NCBI RefSeq assembly: GCF_030315685.1
Contig: NZ_JASXSI010000008.1
Coordinates: 124,001 to 188,000, forward strand
From: Gordonia sp. ABSL11-1
GTDB lineage: Bacteria; Actinomycetota; Actinomycetes; Mycobacteriales; Mycobacteriaceae
Reading direction: 5' to 3'
Length of the DNA: 64,000 nt
Shown here one piece after another: positions 9,254-17,871 of this stretch. The position numbers and the translations under genes are program-made. Positions within the stretch are counted from its first letter, which is position 1. Each line of letters starts with the position of its first letter. Under the pieces are notes generated by a model that did not search any database, had not been told where the DNA came from, and saw nothing but the letters and a program-made list of their open reading frames with translations.

Positions 9254-9688
9254 GTGCCGTACTCCGACGACGACCTCGAGGCGTTCTATCGGGACATCGA
9301 GGCGCGTACCGCAGCCGACGACCGGACCGGGCGCCGCCCCGTCCGTGACGTCGGTGCCCCCCGGACGTCAGTCACCGGCCGGACGCCACCGGTTCCGCCG
9401 ACTCGGGGCGCCGCGCCACCGGGGCTGACCGACGACGACCTCGAGAGGTTCTATCGGGCGATCGAGAACCGTACCGCCGCGGCTCCGGCGCGGCGCGCGC
9501 CCCGGCGTTCGCGGACCCCGAGATCCGACCGGGCGTGCCCTACCCCGGAGAAGCATGCCTTCCGGGCGGAGAATCTCGCGCGCGACGGGATAGCGCGAAT
9601 CCGCCAGGAGCGGGGAGTACGGGCGGAACTGCGCAGCTATCGCTGTGTATGCGGGTCGTGGCACATCACGAGCAGGCCACAGCGGTGA
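9254..9688 (+). CDS. Small basic protein with a duplicated DDDLExFYRxIExRTAA motif
   Basis: A 144-residue protein of unknown function. Two copies of one motif lie about 55 residues apart: SDDDLEAFYRDIEARTAA at the very N-terminus and TDDDLERFYRAIENRTAA near residue 60. They are separated by a Pro/Arg/Gly-rich linker and followed by a basic linker. The C-terminal 45 residues look folded and end in YRCVCGSWHITSRP, a CxC-type patch seen at the end of various actinobacterial and phage proteins. Start is GTG 9254. Its stop overlaps the next gene as GTGA, implying translational coupling with the VOC protein. Confidence 0.72.
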   Translation: MPYSDDDLEAFYRDIEARTAADDRTGRRPVRDVGAPRTSVTGRTPPVPPTRGAAPPGLTDDDLERFYRAIENRTAAAPARRAPRRSRTPRSDRACPTPEKHAFRAENLARDGIARIRQERGVRAELRSYRCVCGSWHITSRPQR

Positions 9689-10368
9689 GCCGACTCTCGT
9701 TGCGCGGGGCGGTGATCGATCTCCCTGCGGCCGACACGTCGGCGACGGGGAACGCCTATGCCATAGTGCTGGACACCCCGTCCGGCGAGCTGGCGGTGAG
9801 CAACGGTTCGGTGCGCGTCCACGATCCCGCCTCGGGCGACGCACTCGTCCACTTCGGCACCGACGACCCGGAGGCGACGACACGTCTCCTCGGCCGCCGA
9901 GGTCTGACCCCGAGCGAACCGGTCGCCGTGGCCGCCGACATCGGCGCACTCCCGCTCGATCGGCACGACATCACCGCGATCGATCATCTGGTGTTCACCG
10001 CACCGTCGCGCGACCACGCCGCGGCATTGTTCGGCGCCGCCCTGGATCTCGACTTCCGGCTGGACCGGGCGATCGGGGACGGCGTCCATCAGATGTTTTT
10101 CCGCGCAGCGGATCTCGTGGTCGAGGTGGTGACCGGCACCGAGCCGTCCAGCAGCGGGACCTGCACCCTGTGGGGCGTCGCGTGGCGATCGGCTGACGTC
10201 GACGCCACGCATCGGAGGCTCGCCGGTCGGGGAGCGGCGACGAGCGAGGTGCGGATCGGAAAGAAGCCGGGAACCCGGCTGTTCACCGTCCGCGAGCCCG
10301 CCCTCGCCACCCGCACCGTCGTGATCGGTCCCCTCCGGGACGACGCATCCGAGGGTCAGAGCGAGTAG
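9685..10368 (+). CDS. VOC/glyoxalase-like domain protein
   Basis: A 227-residue protein with a two-part VOC (glyoxalase/dioxygenase fold) layout. The first half spans RGAVIDLPAADTSATGNAYA to LLGRRG. The second begins ITAIDHLVFTAPSRDHAAALF and runs through FFRAADLVVEVVTG to the C-terminus. VOC proteins bind a metal and act on varied small molecules; no substrate is predictable. GTG 9685 overlaps the stop of the repeat protein by 4 nt. Its 3' end overlaps the 3' end of the convergent GH16 gene by 13 nt, so no terminator lies between them. Confidence 0.8.
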   Translation: MSRLSLRGAVIDLPAADTSATGNAYAIVLDTPSGELAVSNGSVRVHDPASGDALVHFGTDDPEATTRLLGRRGLTPSEPVAVAADIGALPLDRHDITAIDHLVFTAPSRDHAAALFGAALDLDFRLDRAIGDGVHQMFFRAADLVVEVVTGTEPSSSGTCTLWGVAWRSADVDATHRRLAGRGAATSEVRIGKKPGTRLFTVREPALATRTVVIGPLRDDASEGQSE

Positions 10369-11207
10369 GCCCGAATCCAATCGATCAGCATGTAGGACGG
10401 GTTGGGTGTCGTGAGATCCGGTGCGCCCGGCCAATTCCCGCCGACGGCGAGAGAGAACAGCACGTAGGTGGGCTTGTTGAACACCCACTGCTGACCCGAC
10501 GACAGCTGTGACGACCGGTAGCTTCCCACCGTCCGTCCGTCGATGGAGATGCTGATCTGGTTCTGCGACTTGGTCACCGAGTAGACGTGGTAGTCGGTCG
10601 ACAGGTCGGCGATCGCACCGCTGTTCCCGAGCTGCCAGTGGCCGCCCGACGATGTCGATCCGTGCAGGTGATTGGTGTAGTTCGTCGTGATGGACGGGGT
10701 CTCGATCACGTCGATCTCGCCACTGCGTGGCCAGCCGACCGAGTAGATGTCGGTACCCATCAGCCAGAAGGCCGGGAGCAGCCCTTGCCCGCGGGGCAGT
10801 TTGATGCGTGCCGACACGGTGCCGTAGGTCAGCGAGAACTTCCCGTACGTGTTCATCCGCGCCGAGGTGACCTCGGTGCCGTTGTACCGGGCGGCGATCG
10901 CCAGTCGCCCGTCGCCGTCGAGATAGGAGTTGGACCGCGTGTTGGTGTAGACCTGCCACTCGTTGTTGCCCCAGCCACCACCGCCTGTCTCGTGATTCCA
11001 CCAGCGCGACGACGGTGCGGTCCCGTTCGATCCGGTGAACTCGTCGGACCAGATCAGCGTCGCCGCCGAGGCTCGGGGTCCGACGAGCAGCGTTGCACAC
11101 AGCGACACCGCCAGCAAGAAGGGCAGTGCCACAAGATATCTGCGTCCTGCGGTGTCGCTGCGCCAGAGGGCACGTGAGCGCGCTGTGGGGGTCGGTTGTC
11201 TCGTCAT
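10356..11207 (-). CDS. Secreted glycoside hydrolase family 16 (endo-beta-glucanase type)
   Basis: A 283-residue exported enzyme. The N-terminus has basic residues, a hydrophobic stretch (YLVALPFLLAVSLCATLLVG) and an ASA-type cleavage site near residue 49. The mature part is a single GH16 domain: IWSDEFTGSNG, GGWGNNEWQVYT, and the catalytic SGEIDVIE with Glu164 nucleophile, Asp166 and Glu169 acid/base. The domain ends with MLIDWIRAYSL. Family members cleave beta-1,3 or beta-1,3-1,4 glucans. The gene is monocistronic and divergent from the receiver-flavoprotein gene at 11332. Its tail overlaps the VOC gene. Confidence 0.93.
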   Translation of the reverse strand: MTRQPTPTARSRALWRSDTAGRRYLVALPFLLAVSLCATLLVGPRASAATLIWSDEFTGSNGTAPSSRWWNHETGGGGWGNNEWQVYTNTRSNSYLDGDGRLAIAARYNGTEVTSARMNTYGKFSLTYGTVSARIKLPRGQGLLPAFWLMGTDIYSVGWPRSGEIDVIETPSITTNYTNHLHGSTSSGGHWQLGNSGAIADLSTDYHVYSVTKSQNQISISIDGRTVGSYRSSQLSSGQQWVFNKPTYVLFSLAVGGNWPGAPDLTTPNPSYMLIDWIRAYSL

Positions 11208-11331
11208 TGCTCAACTCCTCTCGATAGATGGAACGGCCTCAGCGTTTCCCACCCATCCGGGCGAACACGGCAAAACGGCGGTGTCGTCGCCAAGCAGAGA
11301 CCTGGACGAGATCAAATGGAAGACTGGGCCC

Positions 11332-13065
11332 ATGACCACACCGTCTTTCGAGAGCGGCGTCCGTCCGGCCGTCGTCGTCGTGTCGGAGAGCAGCGCCGAC
11401 GTCCTGATGGCCGAGTTCGAGCGCTATGCACGCGACTACACGATCACCTGCGCGGGTTCGGCGATCGAGGGCATCACCCTGCTCAGCAGGCTGCGCTCCG
11501 ACGGTGTGCCGGTGGCGCTGATCGTGACCGAGTCCGAACTGCCGGACATGAATCTGCTCGAGGCGCTGTCGGCGTTCCGCAGCATCGTGCCGACTGCGCG
11601 TCGCATCGTCGGAATCCACTGGAGCAATTTTCTCGTGCACAGCGAGACGCTGCGCCCGGCCCTGCAGAAGGGGAAGTTCGACACCTTCCTCCTCATCCCA
11701 CGCGGTCCGCGCGACGAGGAGTTCCACTATGCGATCACCGAACTGCTGTCGGACTGGGGCGCGACGGTCGCCGTGCCCGAGGTCGAGGTGCTGCGCATCA
11801 TCGCACCTGCGCTGACACCGCTGACCATGCAGATCCGGGATTTCCTGGAGCGCATGGGAATGCCGTACCGCACCTATTCACCAGAGAGTCCCGAGGGTGT
11901 CCAGGCGGCGCAGTTCCTGTACTCCGACGACGAGACCGCCCGGCCGGATCCGGCGCCACATCCTCTCGTGCACTCCCTCCGGGGACCGGGCACCGAGGTC
12001 ATCGCGCCCACCACGGTCCGGGACGTCGCGGTGATGATCTATGGTCGCCCGTCCGACGTCGAGGTCGACACGGTCGTCGATCTCGCGGTGATCGGTGCCG
12101 GCCCGGCCGGACTGGCAGCGGCGGTCTACGCGGCATCCGAGGGGCTCAGCACAGTGGTCATCGAGAAGGAGGCGACCGGCGGGCAGGCCGGCACGAGTTC
12201 GATGATCCGCAATTACCTCGGGTTCCCGCGGGGTATCTCGGGGATGCGCCTCGCGCAGCGGGCCCGGACACAGGCCTTGCGGTTCGGCGCTCGGTTCTTC
12301 ACCGGTTGGGCCGTCGACAGTGTCCGCACCGACGACCCGGCCGCGCCGTATCGACTGGTGACCGAGGGCGGGGATGTGTGCGCGCGGTCGGTCCTCATCA
12401 GCACGGGAGTGGCGTATCGGCGCCTGGGGGTGGCCCCCCTCGAAGGTCTCGTCGGGCTCGGGGTCCACTACGGTGCGGCGATGAGCGCGGCACGGGAGAT
12501 GGAGGGACAGGACGTCTTCGTGGTGGGCGGCGGGAACTCCGCCGGACAGGCCGCGATCCACCTGGCCCGATACGCCCGGTCGGTGACGATCGTCGTCCGT
12601 CGGCCCGACCTGTCGGAGACCATGTCGCAGTATCTGATCGGCGAGATCGCGTTCAACCCGCGCATCTCGGTCTGCGGCTCCTGCGAGGTGATCGACGGAG
12701 GTGGCACGGGACGCCTGGAATGGATCACGTTGCGCGACCGGAACACCGGCAGCGAGGACCGACGGCCCGCCGGAGGGCTGTTCCTGCTGTTGGGAGCCTC
12801 CCCGCACTGCGAGTGGCTGCTCGGCGGGGTCGAGCGCGACCCGAACGGATTCGTCCTCACCGGTCGCGACGTCCCCCGGGACCGCTGGAGAGGAGACGTC
12901 CCGCCGGCAAACCTCGCGACCAGCGAACCCGGGTTGTTCGCCGCGGGCGACATCCGCGCCGGATCCATGAAGCGCGTCGCCGCGGCCAGCGGTGAGGGAG
13001 CGAGCGTGGTGCCTCTCGTCCATGCGTGGCTGGAGTCGTTGCGGCGCACCGAGACCGCGCCCTGA
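11332..13065 (+). CDS. Degenerate receiver fused to thioredoxin-reductase-like flavoprotein
   Basis: A 577-residue fusion. Residues about 10-125 form a CheY-like receiver, but the position of the phospho-accepting Asp, four residues before the conserved Pro, is Glu67 (TESELPDM). Residues about 145-240 form a glutaredoxin-like middle segment without a CxxC. Residues 250-575 are a TrxB-type FAD/NAD(P)H domain with VIGAGPAGLAAAV, TGGQAG and VVGGGNSAGQAA. The TrxB redox motif CATCDG is replaced by HYGAAMSA near residue 380, so classical thioredoxin reduction is not expected. ATG 11332 is the start that begins at the receiver. Fused response-regulator/TrxB proteins are known in actinomycetes, but the partner is unclear. 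Confidence 0.87.
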   Translation: MTTPSFESGVRPAVVVVSESSADVLMAEFERYARDYTITCAGSAIEGITLLSRLRSDGVPVALIVTESELPDMNLLEALSAFRSIVPTARRIVGIHWSNFLVHSETLRPALQKGKFDTFLLIPRGPRDEEFHYAITELLSDWGATVAVPEVEVLRIIAPALTPLTMQIRDFLERMGMPYRTYSPESPEGVQAAQFLYSDDETARPDPAPHPLVHSLRGPGTEVIAPTTVRDVAVMIYGRPSDVEVDTVVDLAVIGAGPAGLAAAVYAASEGLSTVVIEKEATGGQAGTSSMIRNYLGFPRGISGMRLAQRARTQALRFGARFFTGWAVDSVRTDDPAAPYRLVTEGGDVCARSVLISTGVAYRRLGVAPLEGLVGLGVHYGAAMSAAREMEGQDVFVVGGGNSAGQAAIHLARYARSVTIVVRRPDLSETMSQYLIGEIAFNPRISVCGSCEVIDGGGTGRLEWITLRDRNTGSEDRRPAGGLFLLLGASPHCEWLLGGVERDPNGFVLTGRDVPRDRWRGDVPPANLATSEPGLFAAGDIRAGSMKRVAAASGEGASVVPLVHAWLESLRRTETAP

Positions 13066-13082
13066 CCGAGCCGGACATCCGC

Positions 13083-14207
13083 TCAGCGCTTGCGGATCCC
13101 GTGGTAGATCCCGCGCCGCACGATCCACGGCTGGAGAACCGACTCGATCGACCACGCCGGGAAGCGGAACGGGCGGCCGTTGGGGGCGAAGATCTCCAGT
13201 CCGTCGTGCTGTACCCCCAGCACCGAACCCCATCGACGATGGCGTGCGCGGTACGTCCGGAGCCGGTCGCCGCGTAGCGACGCGGCCACGTTGTGGGCCA
13301 CCAGGCGGTCGGCCCGGTTGCGTGCCGAGTTGCGCAGGGGATCGGTGGCTGCGACATCGCCGACGGCGAAGATCTCGGCGAAGATCCCCTCGTCTCCGAC
13401 GACGCGGAGATCGTCTGCGACCCGGACGAATCCGCGATCGTCGAGCATCCCCCCGGGCAGCCATTCGGTGTTGGGGGTGACCTTGCCGACCGCCCACACG
13501 ACGGCCTCGGCGTTCGCCGGCGACTGGCCCGTGGTCCACTCGACGGGATCGCCGGTGATCCCGTCGACCGACGACGGCAGGACCGCGCGATGGCAGGGGT
13601 GTATCCCGACGCCCGCATCGTCGAGGCGGCGGCGCACATGCTCCCACACTCGCGAATGGTGTGCGGGAAGTGCACGGTCACCCGGGAAGTACAGATCGAC
13701 ACGCTTGCGCGGCCACACTGCGGCGATGTTGACGGCGCTGCTGACCGCCGCCGCGCCGCCGCCGATCACCGCGACCGACGCCGAGCCTGCCAGGCGGTCG
13801 TGTACGGCTCGCAGTCCGGTGTCGACCTCGCCCGCGGATTGCAGGTCCGGGCGACGCCAGAAACCGTTGCGGACGCCGGTGGAGATCACGAGAGCGTCGT
13901 AATCCTCCGCCACGACCGAGTCGTCGGTGCGCCGCACGATGACTTTCCGGGACGTGAGGTCCAGGCCACTGAGGCGTCCCTGGACGATCCGTACGTCGTC
14001 GAGTCCGCGGAACCGATCGAACGGAATCCAGTAGTCCCGACTCCAGGCGTCGGGCCGCGCGATCCGCGTGCCGACCTCCTGACCGCTGACCAGACCGGGC
14101 TTGACCGACACACCGACGACGTCGTGATGACGCGCCAGGTGGATCGCGGTCAGCAGCCCGGTGTCACCGAGCCCGGCCACCACGACCCGGCGCCGTCTCT
14201 CAGCCAT
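13083..14207 (-). CDS. FAD-dependent pyridine nucleotide oxidoreductase (NDH-2/AIF type)
   Basis: A 374-residue flavoprotein with an N-terminal dinucleotide-binding motif VVVAGLGDTGLLTAIHLA, a second one (VAVIGGGAAAVSSAVNIA) and the FAD-associated IFAVGDVAATDP near residue 285. Domain order is that of NDH-2 and AIF-like reductases. No redox cysteine pair is visible and no membrane helix, so it probably passes electrons from NAD(P)H to a quinone or soluble acceptor. ATG 14207 is chosen; GTG 14213 is two codons upstream. It overlaps the 3' end of the DUF1295 gene and is the last gene of a leftward four-gene operon starting at 17308. Confidence 0.85.
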   Translation of the reverse strand: MAERRRRVVVAGLGDTGLLTAIHLARHHDVVGVSVKPGLVSGQEVGTRIARPDAWSRDYWIPFDRFRGLDDVRIVQGRLSGLDLTSRKVIVRRTDDSVVAEDYDALVISTGVRNGFWRRPDLQSAGEVDTGLRAVHDRLAGSASVAVIGGGAAAVSSAVNIAAVWPRKRVDLYFPGDRALPAHHSRVWEHVRRRLDDAGVGIHPCHRAVLPSSVDGITGDPVEWTTGQSPANAEAVVWAVGKVTPNTEWLPGGMLDDRGFVRVADDLRVVGDEGIFAEIFAVGDVAATDPLRNSARNRADRLVAHNVAASLRGDRLRTYRARHRRWGSVLGVQHDGLEIFAPNGRPFRFPAWSIESVLQPWIVRRGIYHGIRKR

Positions 14208-15108
14208 GCGCACCGATCCGCGGGGGCCGGGGCAGGAACCGTGGGGTGTTGTCGATGACCTGCTGGTACTCCGGTCGCCGTGCCAGACTGCGTCGCTCCA
14301 TCATCGGGATGCTCGCACCCTCGAACATCGCCAGCATCACGATCGCACCGGCGACCAGCCACCAGGCGTCGCCCGGCGACGTGGCGATGCCGAAGAGTGT
14401 CAGCGCGACCCAGAACATCCACTCGCCGAAGTAGTTGGGATGCCGGGACCATGCCCAGAGTCCACGGTCCATCGCATCCCCCGGGCGATGGGTCCGGGTG
14501 AATGCCCGCAACTGCGCGTCGGCGACCGACTCCAGACCGATCGCGCCCAGACCGGCGACAAAGGCGACGATCGCCAACCAGAGCGGCCCGTCGGCGGGGC
14601 GGGTCACCGTCACGTAGACCGGGAGCATCGCCAGGAACACCTGCATCGTCGGGATGAGATGGATGGCGAACAGGTCGGCGGGCCACTCCCAGCGACCGGC
14701 GTCCGACCGGATCATGCCGTAGCGCCAATCCTCGTGGTGCAAGCCGGGAAAGGTCGATGCCCAGTTCCACGTGAGCCGGATCGCCCACACCGTGACGACG
14801 ACGGCGACCAGCCAGCACCGCACGTCACCGATGCCGAGATCGCCCTGCCACCACCAATAGATCAGCATCAGCGGGGGGATGACGCTCCAGTAGGCGTCGT
14901 AGACACTGGAATTCCGATAGCGGCGGCTGTACGCGAAGACGACCAGCGTGGCGAGGACGTCCGCGATGAGCGTGTCGAGCCACAGGGTGTTCGTCGGTCC
15001 CCAGATGAGCCAGATCGCGGCGACGAGCAACGCGACCGCATAGGCGGCGGCGACCCTGATCAGTCCTGCGGCGGCCGATCCGTGGACCGCGGTCTCGTCG
15101 TCGGTCAC
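14200..15108 (-). CDS. DUF1295 family membrane protein (steroid 5-alpha-reductase-like)
   Basis: A 302-residue membrane protein with roughly six or seven hydrophobic segments and the C-terminal signature SRHPNYFGEWMFW. DUF1295 belongs to the steroid 5-alpha-reductase/isoprenylcysteine methyltransferase superfamily, whose members use NADPH or S-adenosylmethionine at a membrane-embedded site; the substrate here is unknown. GTG 15108 overlaps the stop of the upstream LLM gene by 4 nt (GTGA). Its own 3' end overlaps the start of the NDH-like gene. The operon neighbours are all flavin redox enzymes, suggesting reduction of a lipid-soluble substrate. Confidence 0.87.
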   Translation of the reverse strand: MTDDETAVHGSAAAGLIRVAAAYAVALLVAAIWLIWGPTNTLWLDTLIADVLATLVVFAYSRRYRNSSVYDAYWSVIPPLMLIYWWWQGDLGIGDVRCWLVAVVVTVWAIRLTWNWASTFPGLHHEDWRYGMIRSDAGRWEWPADLFAIHLIPTMQVFLAMLPVYVTVTRPADGPLWLAIVAFVAGLGAIGLESVADAQLRAFTRTHRPGDAMDRGLWAWSRHPNYFGEWMFWVALTLFGIATSPGDAWWLVAGAIVMLAMFEGASIPMMERRSLARRPEYQQVIDNTPRFLPRPPRIGAHG

Positions 15109-16142
15109 CGGTCGATCAGGGCCGCGAGCTGTTCGACCTCGGCCACACTTCCGGGCGAGACGAGCATCGTGCTCACCCCCGCCTCCTCCCACCGGGTGAC
15201 CTGGGTCCGTACGTGATCGATGGTGCCGACGATCGCGGAGTCCTCGACGACCTCGTCCGGGATGATGCGTGCGGCCTCGTCCTTGCGGTCGCTGCGGAAC
15301 AGCGCCGTGACCTCGTCGACCACCTCGGCGTATCCCATGCGGCGGTACACCTCGGCGTGGAAGTTGGTGTCCTCGCTCCCCATGCCTCCCATGTAGAGCG
15401 CGAGGAACGGTTTGATCGCCTCGAACGTCGCGGCACGATCATCGGTGATGACGATCTGCGCGGTGGCACAGATCTCGAAGTCCTCGCGGGTCCGACGCGC
15501 GCCCGGTCGACGGAATCCCTCATCCAGCCATTCGTGGTAGGCGTCGGCCAGTCGCGGCGTGTAGAACAGCGGCAGCCAGCCGTCGGCGATCTCGGCGGCC
15601 AGTGCGATGTTCTTGGGTCCCTCAGCGCCGAGCATCACGGGGATGTCCGCGCGTAGGGGATGGGTGATCGGCTTGAGGGGTTTGCCGAGGCCGGTCGCGC
15701 GCTCACCGGTCAGGGGCAGCGGATAGTGCGGTCCATCGCTGGTCACCGGCGCCTCGCGGGCCCAGACCTGCCGCATGATGTCGATGTACTCGCGGGTGCG
15801 CGCCAGTGGTTTGGCGAACGGCTGCCCGTACCAGCCCTCGACGACCTGCGGGCCCGAGACCCCGAGTCCGACGATGTGGCGCCCGCCGGAGAGGTGATCG
15901 AGGGTCAGCGCCGCCATCGCGCACGCGGTCGGCGTCCGTGCCGACAACTGCAGCACCGACGTCCCCAGCCGCATGCGGTCGGTCGACGACCCCCACCAGG
16001 CCAGTGGGGTGTAGGCATCCGAGCCCCACGCCTCTGCGGTGAACACGCTGTCGAACCCGGCAGCCTCTGCCGCGGTGACCAGTTCGGCGTGCTGCGGTGC
16101 CGGTGACGCACCCCAATACCCCAGTTGTAGAACGAGTTTCAT
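15105..16142 (-). CDS. LLM-class (F420-dependent type) oxidoreductase
   Basis: A 345-residue luciferase-like monooxygenase-fold enzyme. Typical features: MKLVLQLGYWG, FDSVFTAEAWGSDAYTPLAW, TDRMRLGTSVLQLSARTP, LDHLSGGRHIVGLGVSGPQVVEGWYG and PVMLGAEGPKNIALAAEIADGW. This pattern is that of mycobacterial F420-dependent LLM proteins rather than FMN luciferases, but cofactor choice is inferred from lineage. ATG 16142 has CAGGAGA a few bases upstream. It follows the LhgO-like gene by 41 nt and overlaps the DUF1295 gene. Confidence 0.9.
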   Translation of the reverse strand: MKLVLQLGYWGASPAPQHAELVTAAEAAGFDSVFTAEAWGSDAYTPLAWWGSSTDRMRLGTSVLQLSARTPTACAMAALTLDHLSGGRHIVGLGVSGPQVVEGWYGQPFAKPLARTREYIDIMRQVWAREAPVTSDGPHYPLPLTGERATGLGKPLKPITHPLRADIPVMLGAEGPKNIALAAEIADGWLPLFYTPRLADAYHEWLDEGFRRPGARRTREDFEICATAQIVITDDRAATFEAIKPFLALYMGGMGSEDTNFHAEVYRRMGYAEVVDEVTALFRSDRKDEAARIIPDEVVEDSAIVGTIDHVRTQVTRWEEAGVSTMLVSPGSVAEVEQLAALIDR

Positions 16143-16183
16143 GTGTCTCCTGTGTCGAGCGGTGTCCGCGGACGGCGTGATGT

Positions 16184-17308
16184 TCAGCGTAGAGCGTCGC
16201 GGTCGAGCATGGTGGCGACATCGCGCGCGAGGGCCAGGCACGAGGTGAGCCCGGGGGATTCGATGCCGAAGAGCACCACCACACCCGGTATGCCGTGGTC
16301 GGCGGGCCCTTGCAGCAGGAAGTCGGCCGGCGGCTCGCCGGGCCCGGACAACTTGGGGCGGAGTCCGGCGTAGGCGGGCACCAACTCGTGATCGTCGACG
16401 CCCGGCCAATAGTGTCGGATCTCGCGGGCGAACTTCTCCGCCCGGTGCGGATCGACCGACAGATCACTGCCGTCGGTCCACTCGACGTCAGGTCCGAATC
16501 GTGCCGCCCCGGCCATGTCGAGCGTCAGGTGGATGCCCAGGCCACCGTCGACGGGAACCGGGTAGATCAGCCTGCCGAACGGTGAGGAGCCAGACGCGGG
16601 TGTGAAGTAGTTGCCTTTTGCCACGCGTCGAGGCGGAGTCCGCTCGACGGGGTACCCCTGAAGATGTCCGACGAGGTCCCAGGCGCCGAGCCCGGCGCAC
16701 GAGACCAGACCGCGACAGCCGATCGTGCCGACACCGTCGACCTCGAGCGTCATGAGCGGACCCGGCGCCACCGATCCGCCCACCACCCGACTGCGTAGGG
16801 CGATCGCGGCGCCGGCGGCCTCGGCATCGCGCCGCAACGACTCCATCAGTCCATGGCCGTCGACGATCCCGGTCGACGGCGACAGCAAGGCCCCGACGCC
16901 GGCGACTTCCGGTTCCAGCTCCCGGAGCTCGGCGGCGCTCACCGCTCGCAGGTCACCGACGCCGTTCGCGCCGGCCTGCGCCGCGATCCGATCGAGCTCC
17001 GGGCGCTGATCCTCGGTCGTCGCAACGATCAGTTTGCCGATCCGGCGATGCGCTACATCCGTCTCGGCGCAGTAGTGGTACAGCATCTCACGGCCGGCCA
17101 CGCAGGCCGTCGCCTTGCGGCTGCCCTGCGGGTAGTAGATGCCGGCGTGGATGACCTCGGAGTTCCGCGAACTCGTCTGTGTGCCAATGGCGTCCTCGGC
17201 CTCGAGCACCATCACCGCAAGCCCGTCGAGGGCGAGCCGGCGGGCCACGGCGAGTCCGACGACCCCGGCGCCGACGACCACGACGTCCACCGACTCCATC
17301 ACGGACAA
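16184..17308 (-). CDS. FAD-dependent oxidoreductase, L-2-hydroxyglutarate oxidase-like (DAO family)
   Basis: A 374-residue DAO-type flavoprotein. The N-terminal VVVVGAGVVGLAVARRLA motif binds FAD. The segment GTQTSSRNSEVIHAGIYY is the hallmark of LhgO-like enzymes, which oxidise L-2-hydroxyglutarate and related 2-hydroxy acids and pass electrons to quinone. The C-terminal GVVVLFGIESPGLTSCLALA closes the FAD site. The predicted start is GTG 17308 (ATG 17299 is also in frame). It is the promoter-proximal gene of the leftward operon and is divergent from the nitroreductase-family gene at 17433. True substrate is uncertain. Confidence 0.88.
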   Translation of the reverse strand: MSVMESVDVVVVGAGVVGLAVARRLALDGLAVMVLEAEDAIGTQTSSRNSEVIHAGIYYPQGSRKATACVAGREMLYHYCAETDVAHRRIGKLIVATTEDQRPELDRIAAQAGANGVGDLRAVSAAELRELEPEVAGVGALLSPSTGIVDGHGLMESLRRDAEAAGAAIALRSRVVGGSVAPGPLMTLEVDGVGTIGCRGLVSCAGLGAWDLVGHLQGYPVERTPPRRVAKGNYFTPASGSSPFGRLIYPVPVDGGLGIHLTLDMAGAARFGPDVEWTDGSDLSVDPHRAEKFAREIRHYWPGVDDHELVPAYAGLRPKLSGPGEPPADFLLQGPADHGIPGVVVLFGIESPGLTSCLALARDVATMLDRDALR

Positions 17309-17432
17309 GAGCGTAGCGGGCCGTGTGGTCGTCGGGGTCGATCATCGACAAGACGGGGTAGCGTCGGACATCGTCATCCCACGGTCGATCGGCGGCCGGT
17401 GGGTCGTCGAACAGTCGTGAAGGGATGCTCGC

Positions 17433-17777
17433 GTGAACGGTTTCCAGCGGACGGCCGCGAAATTCAACCTGCTGGTGACGACGTTGCTGCGTCTGCCCGG
17501 CCTCGGCTCGGTACTCAGCCGGTCGATGACGGTGCTGAGCTACACGGGTCGCAAGTCCGGCAAGCGATTCGAGTTGCCGGTCAGCTATCGGCGCGACGGC
17601 GAGACCGTCGTCGTCGGGGTCGCCATGCCGGACAAGAAGGGATGGTGGCGCAACTTCAGTGGTGACGGCGCGCCGATCTCGCTGACCCTCGACGGCGAGA
17701 CGTGTACCGGACATGCCATCAGCAGTCGCGATGCGAAGGGCGGCGTCGCGGTCCGCATCGCACTCGACCAGGCCTGA
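17433..17777 (+). CDS. Deazaflavin (F420)-dependent nitroreductase family protein, short
   Basis: A 114-residue protein of the Ddn-like split beta-barrel family. It starts with a membrane-associating helix-like stretch (AKFNLLVTTLLRLPGLG), then VLSYTGRKSGKRFELPVSYRR and the F420-phosphate region around VGVAMPDKKGWWRNF. It is at the short end of the family but appears complete. Such proteins reduce quinones or unsaturated compounds with F420H2 in actinomycetes. It is monocistronic and ends just before a strong hairpin. Confidence 0.85.
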   Translation: MNGFQRTAAKFNLLVTTLLRLPGLGSVLSRSMTVLSYTGRKSGKRFELPVSYRRDGETVVVGVAMPDKKGWWRNFSGDGAPISLTLDGETCTGHAISSRDAKGGVAVRIALDQA

Positions 17778-17790
17778 CGGTCTCTCGCAG

Positions 17791-17833
17791 ACGTGTGGGT
17801 CACCCGATCCGCACGATCGGGTGACCCACACGT
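17791..17833. terminator. Strong hairpin between convergent nitroreductase-like and catalase genes
   Basis: A perfect 19-bp stem (arms 17791-17809 and 17815-17833) with a 5-nt CGCAC loop sits between the + strand stop at 17777 and the - strand stop at 17872. It is a clear bidirectional terminator candidate, without a U tract. Confidence 0.87.
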
Positions 17834-17871
17834 TGGTCCATGGCGCCGGATGATCGGCCGACGCGATGTGA

